A DNA stretch of 64,000 nucleotides from Kitasatospora mediocidica KCTC 9733 (GCF_000744225.1 NZ_JQLN01000005.1:1426001-1490000), one strand, 5' to 3'. Shown: positions 36,912-45,797, numbered from the stretch's first letter. The notes: a model not told the origin generated them from the letters alone. A program made the numbers and translations.

Positions 36912-37280
36912 TCAGCACCCGGGCCGGGAGGGGCCGTCCGACAGGTGCAGGGCGGCCCAGTGGCCGAGTGCCTCCAGGGCGGGGCCGAGGGCCTGGCCGG
37001 CCTCGGTGAGCCGGTAGCAGACCCGCAGTGGCGGGCCCTCGTCGACGCAGCGCACCACCAGGCCGGCCTCGGCCAGCTCGGTCAGCCGGTCGGAGAGCAT
37101 CCGCTCGCTGATGCCGGGGATGGCGCGGCGCAGCTCGGAGAAGTAGCCGGAGTGCTGGGTGAGGACGGCCAGGATCAGGCCGGACCAGCGCTTGCCGAGG
37201 AGTGCGAACACCCGGTGCATGGCGCTGTCCACTCCGGTACATCCGGAGGGTGCGGTCGTCGGTGTCTCAAGCTCGCCCAT
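36912..37280 (-). CDS. HxlR-family transcriptional regulator
   Basis: 122 residues, a normal size for this winged-helix family. The signature HRVFALLGKRWSGLILAVLTQ is followed by FSELRRAIPGISERMLSDRL. HxlR proteins often sense quinones, aldehydes or disulfide stress. It is divergent from the azoreductase gene with a 110-bp AT-richer control region, so it probably represses that gene. Regulation by a Cys thiol is possible: one Cys lies near the N-terminus (SGCTGVD) and others in the second half. ATG 37280. Confidence 0.93.
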   Translation of the reverse strand: MGELETPTTAPSGCTGVDSAMHRVFALLGKRWSGLILAVLTQHSGYFSELRRAIPGISERMLSDRLTELAEAGLVVRCVDEGPPLRVCYRLTEAGQALGPALEALGHWAALHLSDGPSRPGC

Positions 37281-37390
37281 GGGTCCAGCGTACTGGCTTG
37301 CCGCTAGTGGCTGAATAAAAGTAAGCTGCTACGGTAAAACCAGCTGCCAAGAAAAAGGCAGTACTACTGACCGATCCCGGAGGATCTCTC
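37281..37390. promoter_or_regulatory. Divergent hxlR / azoR control region
   Basis: A 110-bp gap, AT-rich in its centre. GTACT occurs at 37290-37294 and 37361-37365, and related GTAA/GGTAA elements lie between. These GTAC half-sites are candidate HxlR binding sites. GGAGGATC just before the azoR ATG is its ribosome-binding site. Confidence 0.55.
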
Positions 37391-38032
37391 ATGGCTACGC
37401 TGCTGCACATCGACTCGTCGGCCCGCCGCGAGGGCTCCGTCTCCCGCGAGGTCTCGGCCACCTTCCGCGCCGAGTGGGAGGCCGCCAACCCCGGTGGCAC
37501 GGTCATCTACCGCGACCTCGCCGCCACCGAGGTGCCGCACCTGAGCGAAGCCGGGATGTTCGCGGCCTTCATCCCGGCCGAGAACCAGACCGCCGAGCAG
37601 CAGGCCGCGTTCGCCACGCGCATCGAGCTGATCACCGAGCTGGAGCAGGCCGACGCCATCGTCATCGGCGCTCCGATGTACAACTTCACCATCCCCTCCT
37701 CGCTCAAGGCCTGGATCGACCAGGTGGTCCTGATGGGCCGCACGGCCGGTGTGACGCCGTCCGCCGCCGGGACCCCGGTGACCGTCGTCGCCTCGCGCGG
37801 CGGCTCGTACGCCGAGGGCAGCCCGCGCGAGTCCTTCGAGTTCGCCACCACCTACGTGGAGAAGACGCTGACCGAGCTGCTGGGTCTGAAGGTCAACCTG
37901 GTGGTCGCCGAGTTCACGATGGCCGCGATCAACCCGGCGCTCGCGGACTTCGTCGAGGCGGGCGCGGCCTCGAAGGCGAAGGCCCACCAGGACGCCGCCG
38001 CGTTCGCGAAGGCCTCGGCCGTCGGCGCCTGA
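37391..38032 (+). CDS. azoR: FMN-dependent NADH:quinone/azo oxidoreductase
   Basis: 213 residues of flavodoxin-like fold. The N-terminus MATLLHIDSSARREGSVSRE binds the FMN phosphate, and VIGAPMYNFTIPSSLKAWID is the family signature. It reduces quinones and azo compounds with two electrons and so protects against electrophiles. It is divergent from an HxlR regulator, the usual arrangement for inducible quinone reductases. ATG 37391 follows GGAGGATC. Confidence 0.93.
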   Translation: MATLLHIDSSARREGSVSREVSATFRAEWEAANPGGTVIYRDLAATEVPHLSEAGMFAAFIPAENQTAEQQAAFATRIELITELEQADAIVIGAPMYNFTIPSSLKAWIDQVVLMGRTAGVTPSAAGTPVTVVASRGGSYAEGSPRESFEFATTYVEKTLTELLGLKVNLVVAEFTMAAINPALADFVEAGAASKAKAHQDAAAFAKASAVGA

Positions 38033-38187
38033 CGTTCCGAGCCCTGCGACGGCCCGTCCCGCCCGGCTACCGCTCACCCACCCGGGTGCGCCCGCCGGGC
38101 GTGACGGGCCGTCGGCTTCCATGCTGGTCCCCACAGGACCCCCGCGCGGCGGGGGAGTCGTGCACCGCCGTGGACCAGGGAGAGCCC

Positions 38188-39237
38188 GTGACGTCGTCAC
38201 CACCGCCCGAGGAGAGTGCCGACGAGCCGGGCGGCGCGACCGGCGGTGGCCGTCGTGGGGGCGGCGACGGCGGTGTGATCGCCCGCCGGGGCGGCTCGGC
38301 GCCCGTCCCGGCGCGGCCGCAGGGCGGTTCCACGGCAGCTCCGGCCGCCGGACCGACGTTGGAGGTCGAGGTCTTCGTCGGCCCGGAGTCCGCGTTCTTC
38401 GCCACCTCCACGCTGATCATCGGACAGCGCGACGCGATCCTGGTCGACGCGCAGCTGACCCGCAGCGCGGGCCGCGAGCTCGCGGAGTGGATCGCCGGCA
38501 AGAACCGCAACCTGCTGGCCGTCGTGATCACCCACCCGCACCCCGACCACTACTTCGGCGTGGAGGAGGTGCTGCGGCTCTTCCCGCAGGCGCACGTCCT
38601 GGCGGCGCCGCAGGTGGTCGAGGAGATCGTCCGGACGGCGGCGGCCAAGGTCGTCCAGTGGCGGCCGGTCTACGGCGACGACCTCCCCGACGCGCCGGTG
38701 GTCCCCCGGGCCCTGCTGCCGCAGCCGCTGATGATCGACCGTCAGCTGATCCGGGTGCTCTACCTCGGCCAGGGCGACTGCGCGCACTGCACCGTCGTGC
38801 ACATCCCCAGCGCCCGCACGGTGATCGCGGGCGACCTCGCGTACAACGGGACCCACGTCTGGACCGCCGAGACCACCCCGGCCGAGCGCCGGGTCTGGGC
38901 GCGCAATCTGGAGCGGATCGCCGACCTCGGCGTGGAGCGGGTGATCGCCGGCCACCGGGCGCCCGATCACGACGACGACGCCGCCCGGGTGCTCACCTTC
39001 ACCGACGACTACCTGAGGGACTTCGACCGGTCGCTCGCCGACCACCCCGGCGACCCGGAGGGCCTGGTCACCGCGATGAGCGAGCTGTACGGCGAGCTGA
39101 CGCTGCCGGCCACCCTGGAGCTGGGCGCCGCCGCGAACACCGCGCGGCCGGCGGTCGACGGATCCCAGGGTGAGTCCGCGGACGAGTCGCAGGGGGAGGC
39201 GCAGGACGAGTCCGGCGCGGGGGACGAGCAGGGCTGA
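38188..39237 (+). CDS. Metallo-beta-lactamase-fold hydrolase
   Basis: About 349 residues. An N-terminal low-complexity stretch (Gly/Pro/Arg-rich, to about residue 52) precedes the MBL core. The zinc-binding THPHPDHYFG (HxHxDH) is followed by TVIAGDLAYNGTH and VIAGHRAPDHDDD, completing the usual metal ligands. The C-terminus is a Ser/Glu/Asp tail with no fold. Substrate unknown; the layout is that of broad MBL hydrolases rather than an antibiotic beta-lactamase. GTG 38188 follows GGGAGAG; an in-frame GTG at 38170 is possible. Confidence 0.88.
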   Translation: MTSSPPPEESADEPGGATGGGRRGGGDGGVIARRGGSAPVPARPQGGSTAAPAAGPTLEVEVFVGPESAFFATSTLIIGQRDAILVDAQLTRSAGRELAEWIAGKNRNLLAVVITHPHPDHYFGVEEVLRLFPQAHVLAAPQVVEEIVRTAAAKVVQWRPVYGDDLPDAPVVPRALLPQPLMIDRQLIRVLYLGQGDCAHCTVVHIPSARTVIAGDLAYNGTHVWTAETTPAERRVWARNLERIADLGVERVIAGHRAPDHDDDAARVLTFTDDYLRDFDRSLADHPGDPEGLVTAMSELYGELTLPATLELGAAANTARPAVDGSQGESADESQGEAQDESGAGDEQG

Positions 39238-39256
39238 GACGCCCGATACTGGCCGC

Positions 39257-39877
39257 ATGAGGACGCCCTACGACGCCATCGTGCTGGCCGGCGGCGCCGC
39301 CCGTCGGTTGGACGGCGCGGACAAGCCGCAGCTCACCGTCGGCGGCCGCACGCTGCTCGACCGGGTCCTGGCGGCCTGTGCCGGTGCCGGCCACACGGTG
39401 GTGGTCGGCCCCCGGCCGGCCGGTCCGCCGCCCCGGCCGGATCTGCACTGGACCCGCGAGAGTCCGCCGGGCGGCGGGCCGGTGGCCGCCGTCGCGGCCG
39501 GGCTCGCGCTGCCCCAGGTCCGCGCCGAACGGGTGCTGCTGCTCGCCGCCGACCTGCCGTTCCTGGACGCCCGCACCCTCCAGCGGCTGGCGTCCGCCGT
39601 GACCGGCGAGGCGCAGGCCGCCGTCCTGGTGGACGCCGACGGCCGCGACCAGCCGCTGACGGCGGCCTACCGCACCGCGGACCTGCGCGCCGCGCTGGCC
39701 GCCCTCGGCGACCCCGTCGGAGCCCCGCTGCGCCGCCTCACCGCGGGCCTGCGCACCGTACGGCTGGCCGACCGTGACGGTGCGTCGTACGACTGCGACA
39801 CCTGGGCGGAACTGGCCGAGGCCCGGCGCCGGGAGCCGGAGCGGGCCGCGCGCACGGGCCCGGACGCCGCGCTGTGA
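39257..39877 (+). CDS. mobA: MobA-like molybdenum cofactor guanylyltransferase
   Basis: 206 residues. The nucleotide-binding loop is IVLAGGAARRLDGADKP (G-G-x-x-R-R-hydrophobic-G-x-D-K), followed by LLLAADLPFLD with the Mg-binding Asp and the family-typical QPLTAAYRT. It converts Mo-molybdopterin to the guanine dinucleotide form. ATG 39257 has GATACT (39245-39250) 6 nt upstream, suggesting a leaderless start. Its stop overlaps an in-frame GTG of the next ORF. The next two genes are also linked to molybdenum cofactor. Confidence 0.88.
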   Translation: MRTPYDAIVLAGGAARRLDGADKPQLTVGGRTLLDRVLAACAGAGHTVVVGPRPAGPPPRPDLHWTRESPPGGGPVAAVAAGLALPQVRAERVLLLAADLPFLDARTLQRLASAVTGEAQAAVLVDADGRDQPLTAAYRTADLRAALAALGDPVGAPLRRLTAGLRTVRLADRDGASYDCDTWAELAEARRREPERAARTGPDAAL

Positions 39878-39936
39878 GCGAAAAGAAGCACGTGGGTCAT
39901 CCCCGCGGCACAGCAGCGGGCCGGTCATCAGGCAGC

Positions 39937-40209
39937 ATGTCCACTATGGAGCGCACGCTGGACGACTGGATCACCGAGGCCAAGACCGAGCTGGGCATCG
40001 ACCTGGCCGTCGACATCCCCGAACTGCTCGACCTGGCCCGGGTGGTCGCGCACGGGGTGGCCCGGCCGGCCGCGCCGCTGACCGCCTTCCTGGTCGGCTA
40101 CGCGGCCGCGACCCGCGGCGGCGGCCCGGCCGAGGTGGCCGCCGCCAACCGGCGGATCGCCGCTCTGGCCGCGCGCTGGGCGGACCAGCAGGCGTCGGGG
40201 CAGGAGTGA
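39937..40209 (+). CDS. DUF6457 small protein in molybdenum cofactor operon
   Basis: 90 residues from ATG 39937, or 111 from GTG 39874, which overlaps the mobA stop by 4 nt and would be translationally coupled. The conserved part is MERTLDDWITEAKTELGIDL and the helical region after it. Such proteins (DUF6457) are found with mobA and moeA and may assist cofactor handling; there is no direct evidence for a reaction. The stop overlaps the moeA GTG. Confidence 0.78.
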   Translation: MSTMERTLDDWITEAKTELGIDLAVDIPELLDLARVVAHGVARPAAPLTAFLVGYAAATRGGGPAEVAAANRRIAALAARWADQQASGQE

Positions 40210-41450
40210 ACGCGGCGGCGCCCGGCGTCGGCACCGGCCGGGACGGCCGGTCGCGGTCGGCCGCCGCCGGGCACGACTGCCCGTGGCCCCAGGCCCGCGA
40301 GGCGGCCCGGCAGGCCGTCCGGGCGCCGCTGCCCGCCGAGCCGGTCGACCTCGCGGCCGCGCTCGGCCGCACGCTGGCCGGCCCGCTCACCGCGCTCACC
40401 GACCTGCCCGCCTTCGACACCTCCGCCATGGACGGCTGGGCGGTGTCCGGGCCCGGACCATGGCGGCTGGCCGGTCGGGTGCTGGCGGGCCGTACGCCGC
40501 CGCCGCTGGCCGACGGCTGGGCCACCGAGATCGCCACCGGCGCCCAGCTGCCGCCGGGCGCGACCGCCGTGCTGCGCCGCGAGCACGGCCGTGCCGCCGA
40601 GGGCGACACCCTGCGCGAGCTGGACCCCGGCGGGCTGCCGCCGGGCCAGGACGTCCGTCCGCGCGGCCAGGAGTGCCACCGGGACGAGGCGCTGCTGCCG
40701 GCCGGGACTGCCGTGACCGCGGCGGTGATCGGTCTCGCCGCGGCCTGCGGGTACGACCGGCTGACGGTCCGGCGCCGGCCCAGGGTGGAGCTGTTGGTAC
40801 TCGGCGACGAGCTGCTCGACGCGGGCCTGCCCGGCCCCGGACTGGTCCGGGACGCACTGGGGCCGCTGCTGGAGCCCTGGCTGCGGGCGGCCGGCGCCGA
40901 GCCGATCGGCCGCCGCGGGATCCGCGACGACTTCGGGCTGCTGCGGGACGCCCTGCGGCACTCGTCGGCCGATGTCGTGGTGACCACCGGTGGCACGGCG
41001 GCGGGCCCGGTCGACTTCCTGCACGCGGCGCTCGCGGCGGCCGGCGGCCGGCTGCTGGTGGACGGCGTGGCCGTCCGTCCCGGCCACCCGATGCTGCTCG
41101 CCGAACTGCCCCCGGCGGGGTCGGCGACCGGCCCCCGGTACCTGGTCGGGCTGCCCGGCAACCCGCTGGCCGCGGTCGCCGGGGCGGTCACCTTCGCGCT
41201 GCCGCTGCTGCACCGCCTCTGCGGCCGCCCACCGGGGCCGGGGCGGTTCGTCCGGGCCGGTGCGCGGCTGCCCGGCCACCCGACCGACACCCGGCTGCTG
41301 CCGGTACGGCACGGTGAGCACGGCCCGGTGCCGCTGGCCTTCGACGGCCCGTCGATGCTGCGCGGCCTGGCGCTGGCCGACGCGCTGGCGGTCGTCCCAC
41401 CGGGCGGGGTGCCGGGCGGGGAACGGGTCGAGCTGCTCGCCACGCCGTAG
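40206..41450 (+). CDS. moeA: MoeA-like molybdopterin molybdotransferase
   Basis: About 414 residues. FDTSAMDGWAVSGPG is the MoeA N-terminal signature, VVVTTGGTAAGPVDF is the MoCo-binding fold, and RPGHPMLLAEL plus YLVGLPGNPLAAVAG follow as expected. It inserts molybdate into adenylylated molybdopterin. GTG 40206 overlaps the DUF6457 stop by 4 nt, so three molybdenum-cofactor genes form one coupled unit. No molybdoenzyme gene is nearby. Confidence 0.9.
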   Translation: MNAAAPGVGTGRDGRSRSAAAGHDCPWPQAREAARQAVRAPLPAEPVDLAAALGRTLAGPLTALTDLPAFDTSAMDGWAVSGPGPWRLAGRVLAGRTPPPLADGWATEIATGAQLPPGATAVLRREHGRAAEGDTLRELDPGGLPPGQDVRPRGQECHRDEALLPAGTAVTAAVIGLAAACGYDRLTVRRRPRVELLVLGDELLDAGLPGPGLVRDALGPLLEPWLRAAGAEPIGRRGIRDDFGLLRDALRHSSADVVVTTGGTAAGPVDFLHAALAAAGGRLLVDGVAVRPGHPMLLAELPPAGSATGPRYLVGLPGNPLAAVAGAVTFALPLLHRLCGRPPGPGRFVRAGARLPGHPTDTRLLPVRHGEHGPVPLAFDGPSMLRGLALADALAVVPPGGVPGGERVELLATP

Positions 41451-41497
41451 GTCGCCGGCGCGGCCGTGTGCGGCCGTGGCGACCGCATCCTTGTGCT

Positions 41498-42601
41498 GTG
41501 ACCACCGATGAGCAGCCCATCCGGCGGGGAGGTCCGGCTCGGCGGGCGCCGCTGGCCCGGCTGCTCGGCGGCCGGGGCCACGACGCGGATCCGGCCGGCC
41601 GGATCCTCCTGCCGGCCCGGGCGGCGGCCCCACCACTGCGCCAGGTCGGGCTGCGGCTGGCGGTGGCGCTCGCGGTGCTGGTGGTCACCACGCTGATCGT
41701 CTGGCTGGACCGCAGGGGGTACAACGACAACGCGCGCGGCAGCCTGGACCTGCTGGGGTCCGCCTACTACGCCACCGTCACGCTCTCCACCACCGGCTAC
41801 GGCGACATCACCCCGGTCAGCGACACCGCCCGGCTGACCAACATCCTGGTGATCACCCCGCTGCGTGTGGTCTTCCTGATCATCCTGGTCGGCACCACCC
41901 TGGAGGTGTTGGCCGAACGGACCCGCCAGCAGTGGCGGATCGGACGTTGGAGGTCCTCCTTGCGCGACCACGCGGTGATCGTCGGCTACGGCACCAAGGG
42001 CCGCAGCGCCGTGGAGACGCTGCTCGGGCAGGGGGTCGCGAAGGAGTCGATCGTGGTGGTCGACCCGCAGCGCAAGGTGATCGAACAGGCCACCCAGGAC
42101 GGGCTGGTGGGGGTGGTCGGCGACGCCACCCGGACCGAGACCCTGCTGCGGGCCGAACTCCCCAGGGCCGCCCAGGTGGTGGTGGCCCCCGAGCGGGACG
42201 ACACGGCGGTCCTGGTCACTCTGACGGCCCGTCAGCTGAACAAGAGTGCCATCGTGGTGGCGGCGGTCCGCGAGGACGAGAACGCCCCGCTGCTGCGGCA
42301 GAGCGGCGCCGACGTGGTGGTCACCAGCTCCAGTTCGGCCGGCCGACTGCTCGGGATGTCGATGCTCAGCCCCAACGCCGGCGCCGTGATGGAGGACCTG
42401 CTCACCTACGGCCACGGGCTGGACCTGGTGGAACGCCCGGTCACCAGGGCCGAGGCCGGGCACAGTCCGCGTGACTGCGCCGACCTGGTCGTCGCGGTGC
42501 TGCGCGGCCGGCGGCTGCTCACCTTCGCCGAACCGGAGGCCGCCGTCCTGCAGTTGACCGACCGGGTGATCACCATCCAGACCGTGTCGCCGCTGGTCTG
42601 A
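41498..42601 (+). CDS. Potassium channel with RCK (TrkA-N) domain
   Basis: About 367 residues. A two-helix pore domain (LRLAVALAVLVVTTLIVWL and LVITPLRVVFLIILVGTTL) encloses the selectivity filter TVTLSTTGYGDITP (TTGYGD near residues 98-103). A cytoplasmic Rossmann domain follows (HAVIVGYGTKGRSAVETLL), then a TrkA-like ligand region with a C-terminal extension. It probably conducts K+ under ligand control. GTG 41498 was chosen because it keeps the cytoplasmic N-terminus short. It is transcribed in the same direction as moeA after 47 bp. Confidence 0.92.
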   Translation: MTTDEQPIRRGGPARRAPLARLLGGRGHDADPAGRILLPARAAAPPLRQVGLRLAVALAVLVVTTLIVWLDRRGYNDNARGSLDLLGSAYYATVTLSTTGYGDITPVSDTARLTNILVITPLRVVFLIILVGTTLEVLAERTRQQWRIGRWRSSLRDHAVIVGYGTKGRSAVETLLGQGVAKESIVVVDPQRKVIEQATQDGLVGVVGDATRTETLLRAELPRAAQVVVAPERDDTAVLVTLTARQLNKSAIVVAAVREDENAPLLRQSGADVVVTSSSSAGRLLGMSMLSPNAGAVMEDLLTYGHGLDLVERPVTRAEAGHSPRDCADLVVAVLRGRRLLTFAEPEAAVLQLTDRVITIQTVSPLV

Positions 42602-42631
42602 GCCCTCAGGCCGGTGTGCCGGCTTTGCCGC

Positions 42632-43252
42632 TCACTTGGCGATCTCCTCGCGGACGGCGGCGGTGATCCGCTCGGTCCGGGTGGCGATCTCGTCCACCCG
42701 CGCGGTCTCGGCGAGCAGCCCGCTGCGTACCCGGTCGTCGCGGATCCCGATGAGGTTGACCTCGACGTTGACCCGCGCCGTGGTGGCCGCCGCGCGCGCG
42801 GCCTCGGCGGCCGCCGCGATGTCGGTCACCACGTTGGGGTTGCCGATCGGCAGCAGCACCTCCGCCAGCTCGACGACGTCCAGCGCGGCGGCGATCACGT
42901 CGGCCGGCGGGCGGGCCGCACCGGCCAGCGCCCGCGCGATCGCGGTGGACCGCGCCGCCTTCTCCTGCTCGCTCTCCCGGGGCAGCCGGTAGGCGTCCGT
43001 GACGGCGGTGAAGGCCGCCGCGTCCTGCTCGGCCAGGGTCAGCGCCCGGGCCCGCAGGGTGTCGCTCTCACGGCGGATCCGCTCGACCACCTCCTGGTGG
43101 ACGGCGTACTTCTCGCCCGTCGTGTAGCGGGCCACCATGCCCAGCAGAGCGGCCGCCTGGGCGGCGTGCAGGGCGGCCGAAGCGCCGCCGCCGGGGGCGG
43201 GTACCCGGTCGGCCAGGCGGTCCAGGAAATCGCTGATCGTCTCGTCGCGCAC
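42632..43252 (-). CDS. Cyclodeaminase/cyclohydrolase family protein
   Basis: 206 residues of all-helical FTCD-C fold. The signature region TISDFLDRLADRVPAPGGGASAALHAAQAAALLGMV is the family N-terminus, and VLLPIGNPNVVTDIAAAAEAARAA is the folate-binding part. It probably acts as formiminotetrahydrofolate cyclodeaminase or methenyl-THF cyclohydrolase; sequence alone cannot separate them. GTG 43252 has GGAGGA 10 nt upstream. It converges on the K+ channel gene with 30 bp between. Confidence 0.88.
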   Translation of the reverse strand: MRDETISDFLDRLADRVPAPGGGASAALHAAQAAALLGMVARYTTGEKYAVHQEVVERIRRESDTLRARALTLAEQDAAAFTAVTDAYRLPRESEQEKAARSTAIARALAGAARPPADVIAAALDVVELAEVLLPIGNPNVVTDIAAAAEAARAAATTARVNVEVNLIGIRDDRVRSGLLAETARVDEIATRTERITAAVREEIAK

Positions 43253-43368
43253 GGGAGCTCTTCCTCCGGAGGATCGGTGATCACATCCTCGCATGCCTGA
43301 CGGCTCGTCAGATCCCCTGTCCCTGACGCCTCGACGAGGTGTCGGGGCGGCAGGAGCAGGGCCGGACG

Positions 43369-43614
43369 TCAGCGGCCGAAGTAGCCGAAGACGTCCGCGA
43401 CCACGTCGCCGGTGCCGTTGACCTTGATGGACGCGGCGGGCAGGGGCTGCTGCTGCACCCGGGCGAGGCCGTTGGGCGTGCCGGTGTCGGCCCGGGAGGA
43501 GAGCACCAGGTGGTGGCCGACGGTGAACCGGAGGTCGGCCCAGGCGGTCGACGGATTGGCGTTGTAGTAGAGCGACTGACCGTCGGGTGCCCACTCCCAA
43601 GCGGCCGTCGACAT
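43369..43614 (-). pseudogene. C-terminal fragment of the secreted repeat-protein family
   Basis: 81 codons in one open frame. The end SIKVNGTGDVVADVFGYFGR closely resembles the repeat ending IDIHNGG...DVVIDVVGYY of the secreted protein at 32.5-34.2 kb, and APDGQSLYYNANPSTAW matches the FPDGQATPNASNVNY segment. The repeat opening motif (LLDTRDG), signal peptide and PKD domain are missing. It looks like the remnant of a larger gene truncated at its 5' end; a small functional gene is possible but less likely. Confidence 0.6.
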
Positions 43615-43683
43615 GCCAGCGCTGCCGGGAGCGACCGGCCGTCGGTACGCCCGGCGTGCGGGTCCGGGCGGTAGCGTCGGGCC

Positions 43684-44661
43684 ATGCACGCAATCACGAT
43701 TCCTCAAGCTGGTGGCCCTGAAGCGCTGGTGTGGGCCAAGGTGCCCGATCCGGTGCCCGGTGAGGGCGAAGTCCTGGTCGAGGTGGCCGCGACCGCGGTC
43801 AACCGCGCCGACCTGTTGCAGCGTCAGGGGTTCTACAACCCGCCGCCCGGGGCCTCGCCCTACCCCGGCCTGGAGTGCTCGGGACGGATCGTCGCGCTCG
43901 GTCCGGGCGTCTCGGGCTGGGCGGTCGGGGACGAGGTCTGCGCCCTGCTCTCCGGCGGCGGCTACGCGGAGCTGGTGGCGGTGCCGGTCGGCCAGCTGCT
44001 GCCGATCCCCAAGGGCCTCGGCCTGGTGGCCGCCGCCGCGCTGCCCGAAGTGGCGTGCACGGTCTGGTCGAACGTCTTCCTGGTGGCCCACCTGCGGCCT
44101 GCCGAGACGCTGTTGGTGCACGGCGGCGGCAGCGGGATCGGGACGATGGCGATCCAGTTGGGCAAGGCGATCGGCGCGACGGTGGTGGTGACGGCGGGCA
44201 GTGCCGCGAAGCTGGCGCGCTGTGCGGAGCTGGGCGCGGACGTCGGGATCAACTACCGCGAGCAGGACTTCGTCGAGGTGCTGCGCGAGGCCAGCGGCGG
44301 CGCCGGGGCGGACGTGATCCTGGACATCATGGGCGCCAAGTACCTCCAGCGGAACGTGGACGCGCTGGCGGTGAACGGCCGCCTGGTGATCATCGGGCTC
44401 CAGGGCGGCACGACGGGCGAGTTGAACCTCTCCACGCTGCTGGCCAAGCGCGCGGCGGTGGCGGCGACCTCGCTGCGGCCGCGCCCGCTGGCGGAGAAGG
44501 CGGCGATCGTGGCGGCGGTGCGCGAGCACGTCTGGCCGCTGATCGAGTCGGGAGTGGTGAAGCCGGTGGTGGACCGGGTGCTGCCACTGACCGACGCGGC
44601 CGGCGCGCACCGGGTGGTGGAGGCGAGCGAGCAGGTGGGGAAGGTCATCCTGCAGGCCTGA
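43684..44661 (+). CDS. NAD(P)H-quinone oxidoreductase, PIG3-type
   Basis: 325 residues of medium-chain dehydrogenase fold without the zinc ligands of alcohol dehydrogenases. DLLQRQGFYNPPPGASPYPGLECSG is typical of the PIG3 subfamily, and LLVHGGGSGIGTMAIQLGKAIG is the NADPH-binding motif. It reduces quinones. ATG 43684 has TAGCGT (43672-43677) 6 nt upstream, so it is probably leaderless. It converges on the ferritin-like gene after 123 bp. Confidence 0.92.
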   Translation: MHAITIPQAGGPEALVWAKVPDPVPGEGEVLVEVAATAVNRADLLQRQGFYNPPPGASPYPGLECSGRIVALGPGVSGWAVGDEVCALLSGGGYAELVAVPVGQLLPIPKGLGLVAAAALPEVACTVWSNVFLVAHLRPAETLLVHGGGSGIGTMAIQLGKAIGATVVVTAGSAAKLARCAELGADVGINYREQDFVEVLREASGGAGADVILDIMGAKYLQRNVDALAVNGRLVIIGLQGGTTGELNLSTLLAKRAAVAATSLRPRPLAEKAAIVAAVREHVWPLIESGVVKPVVDRVLPLTDAAGAHRVVEASEQVGKVILQA

Positions 44662-44784
44662 GGAGTGGGCAGTCGGGCCCGGTGGACCTGCCGCGATGGC
44701 AAGGACCGCCGGGCCCGTGTCGTGCTGCTACGGATCTCCGGGAAGCGGGCGGGGCGGCGGCCTGGTGGGCTGCGGGGGCGGGGA

Positions 44785-45666
44785 TCAGGCCCGGGCGGGC
44801 TCGCCCAGCGCGTTGGGGATGGCGGGGGTGCTGAGGGTGGTCATCCGGCGCCAGCCGAGCAGGCGGTCGTAGAGGTAGGTCAGGTGGATGCCGAGGGCCA
44901 GCACTGCCGCCTTGGGCTTGGACCAGCGCAGGATGTCGCCCATCCGGGCCATCACGGCGAGGCTGACGTCGCGGTAGGTGCGGATCTCGGCGTGGGCGGT
45001 GCGGTGCAGGACGTCGAGGATCTCGCGGCCGTGGCCCGCTGCGGCCAGCCGGAGCAACTCCTCGTGGCAGTAGGCGAGATGGTTGTCCTCGTCGGCGGAG
45101 ATCATCCGTACTGCGCGGCTGATGTCCGGGTGCGTGCCGAAGACGCCGACCAGGAGGCGCATCTGCTCGGCCGCGCGCTGCTCGGTGACCCGGCTGTGGG
45201 CCAGGTAGACAAGGACGTCGTGGTCGGTCAGCGGCTCCTCCCGGCGCAGCCGGGCGTGGGCCAGGCCGATGCCCTGCCGTTCCAGCAGCATCGTGTAGTC
45301 GGTCGAGTCGGGCACGTCGACGGGGTGCAGTCCGCGCTTGTGCAGCAGGGCGTTGAAGATCCGGCCGTGCTTCTCCTCGTCGGCGCCGTGCCGGGCGATC
45401 TTCGGTGCGAGCTCCTGGTCGGTGACCAGTGCGGCGATCCGGCCGTTCTCCCAGCCGCCCTGGTCCTCGCCCTTGGCGGCGATGCTGCAGAACAGGCGGA
45501 AGGCGTCGTCGTTGTCGTGGATCTCCTGGAACAGGCTGCGGGCCGAGAGCACCTGGTACCGCCTTTCCCGGCTGCGGGGGCGCCGATCAAGTCCATTGCG
45601 GGCATGGTCGATCCAGTCAAGGGCGATTTCACGGCGACCCGCAACCGGAGAGCCTCCGGCCACCAC
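44785..45666 (-). CDS. Ferritin-like di-iron domain protein
   Basis: 293 residues, mostly helical. The ferritin-like Glu/His pairs are visible as GADEEKHGRI (near residue 97-101) and SADEDNHLAY (near 192-196), with other Glu residues earlier (GEDQGGWENG). The C-terminal part is hydrophobic (KPKAAVLALGIHLTYLYDRLLG). Such proteins occur widely in Streptomyces; the reaction (di-iron oxidation or storage) is unknown. The GTG start at 45666 is the first in frame and has no clear ribosome-binding site, so the true start may be slightly different. Confidence 0.78.
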   Translation of the reverse strand: MVAGGSPVAGRREIALDWIDHARNGLDRRPRSRERRYQVLSARSLFQEIHDNDDAFRLFCSIAAKGEDQGGWENGRIAALVTDQELAPKIARHGADEEKHGRIFNALLHKRGLHPVDVPDSTDYTMLLERQGIGLAHARLRREEPLTDHDVLVYLAHSRVTEQRAAEQMRLLVGVFGTHPDISRAVRMISADEDNHLAYCHEELLRLAAAGHGREILDVLHRTAHAEIRTYRDVSLAVMARMGDILRWSKPKAAVLALGIHLTYLYDRLLGWRRMTTLSTPAIPNALGEPARA

Positions 45667-45797
45667 TGCACGGGGGAACGGGGGCGTCGGCGGGGCCTTG
45701 AGGTGCTGGGGGCGGCCGACTGTGTGACGCTGGTCGGGAGCTGTCCCGCTGCCGGTGCGGCCCTCGGGTCCCCGGCCGTCGGAAGGACTGTCCGTCC

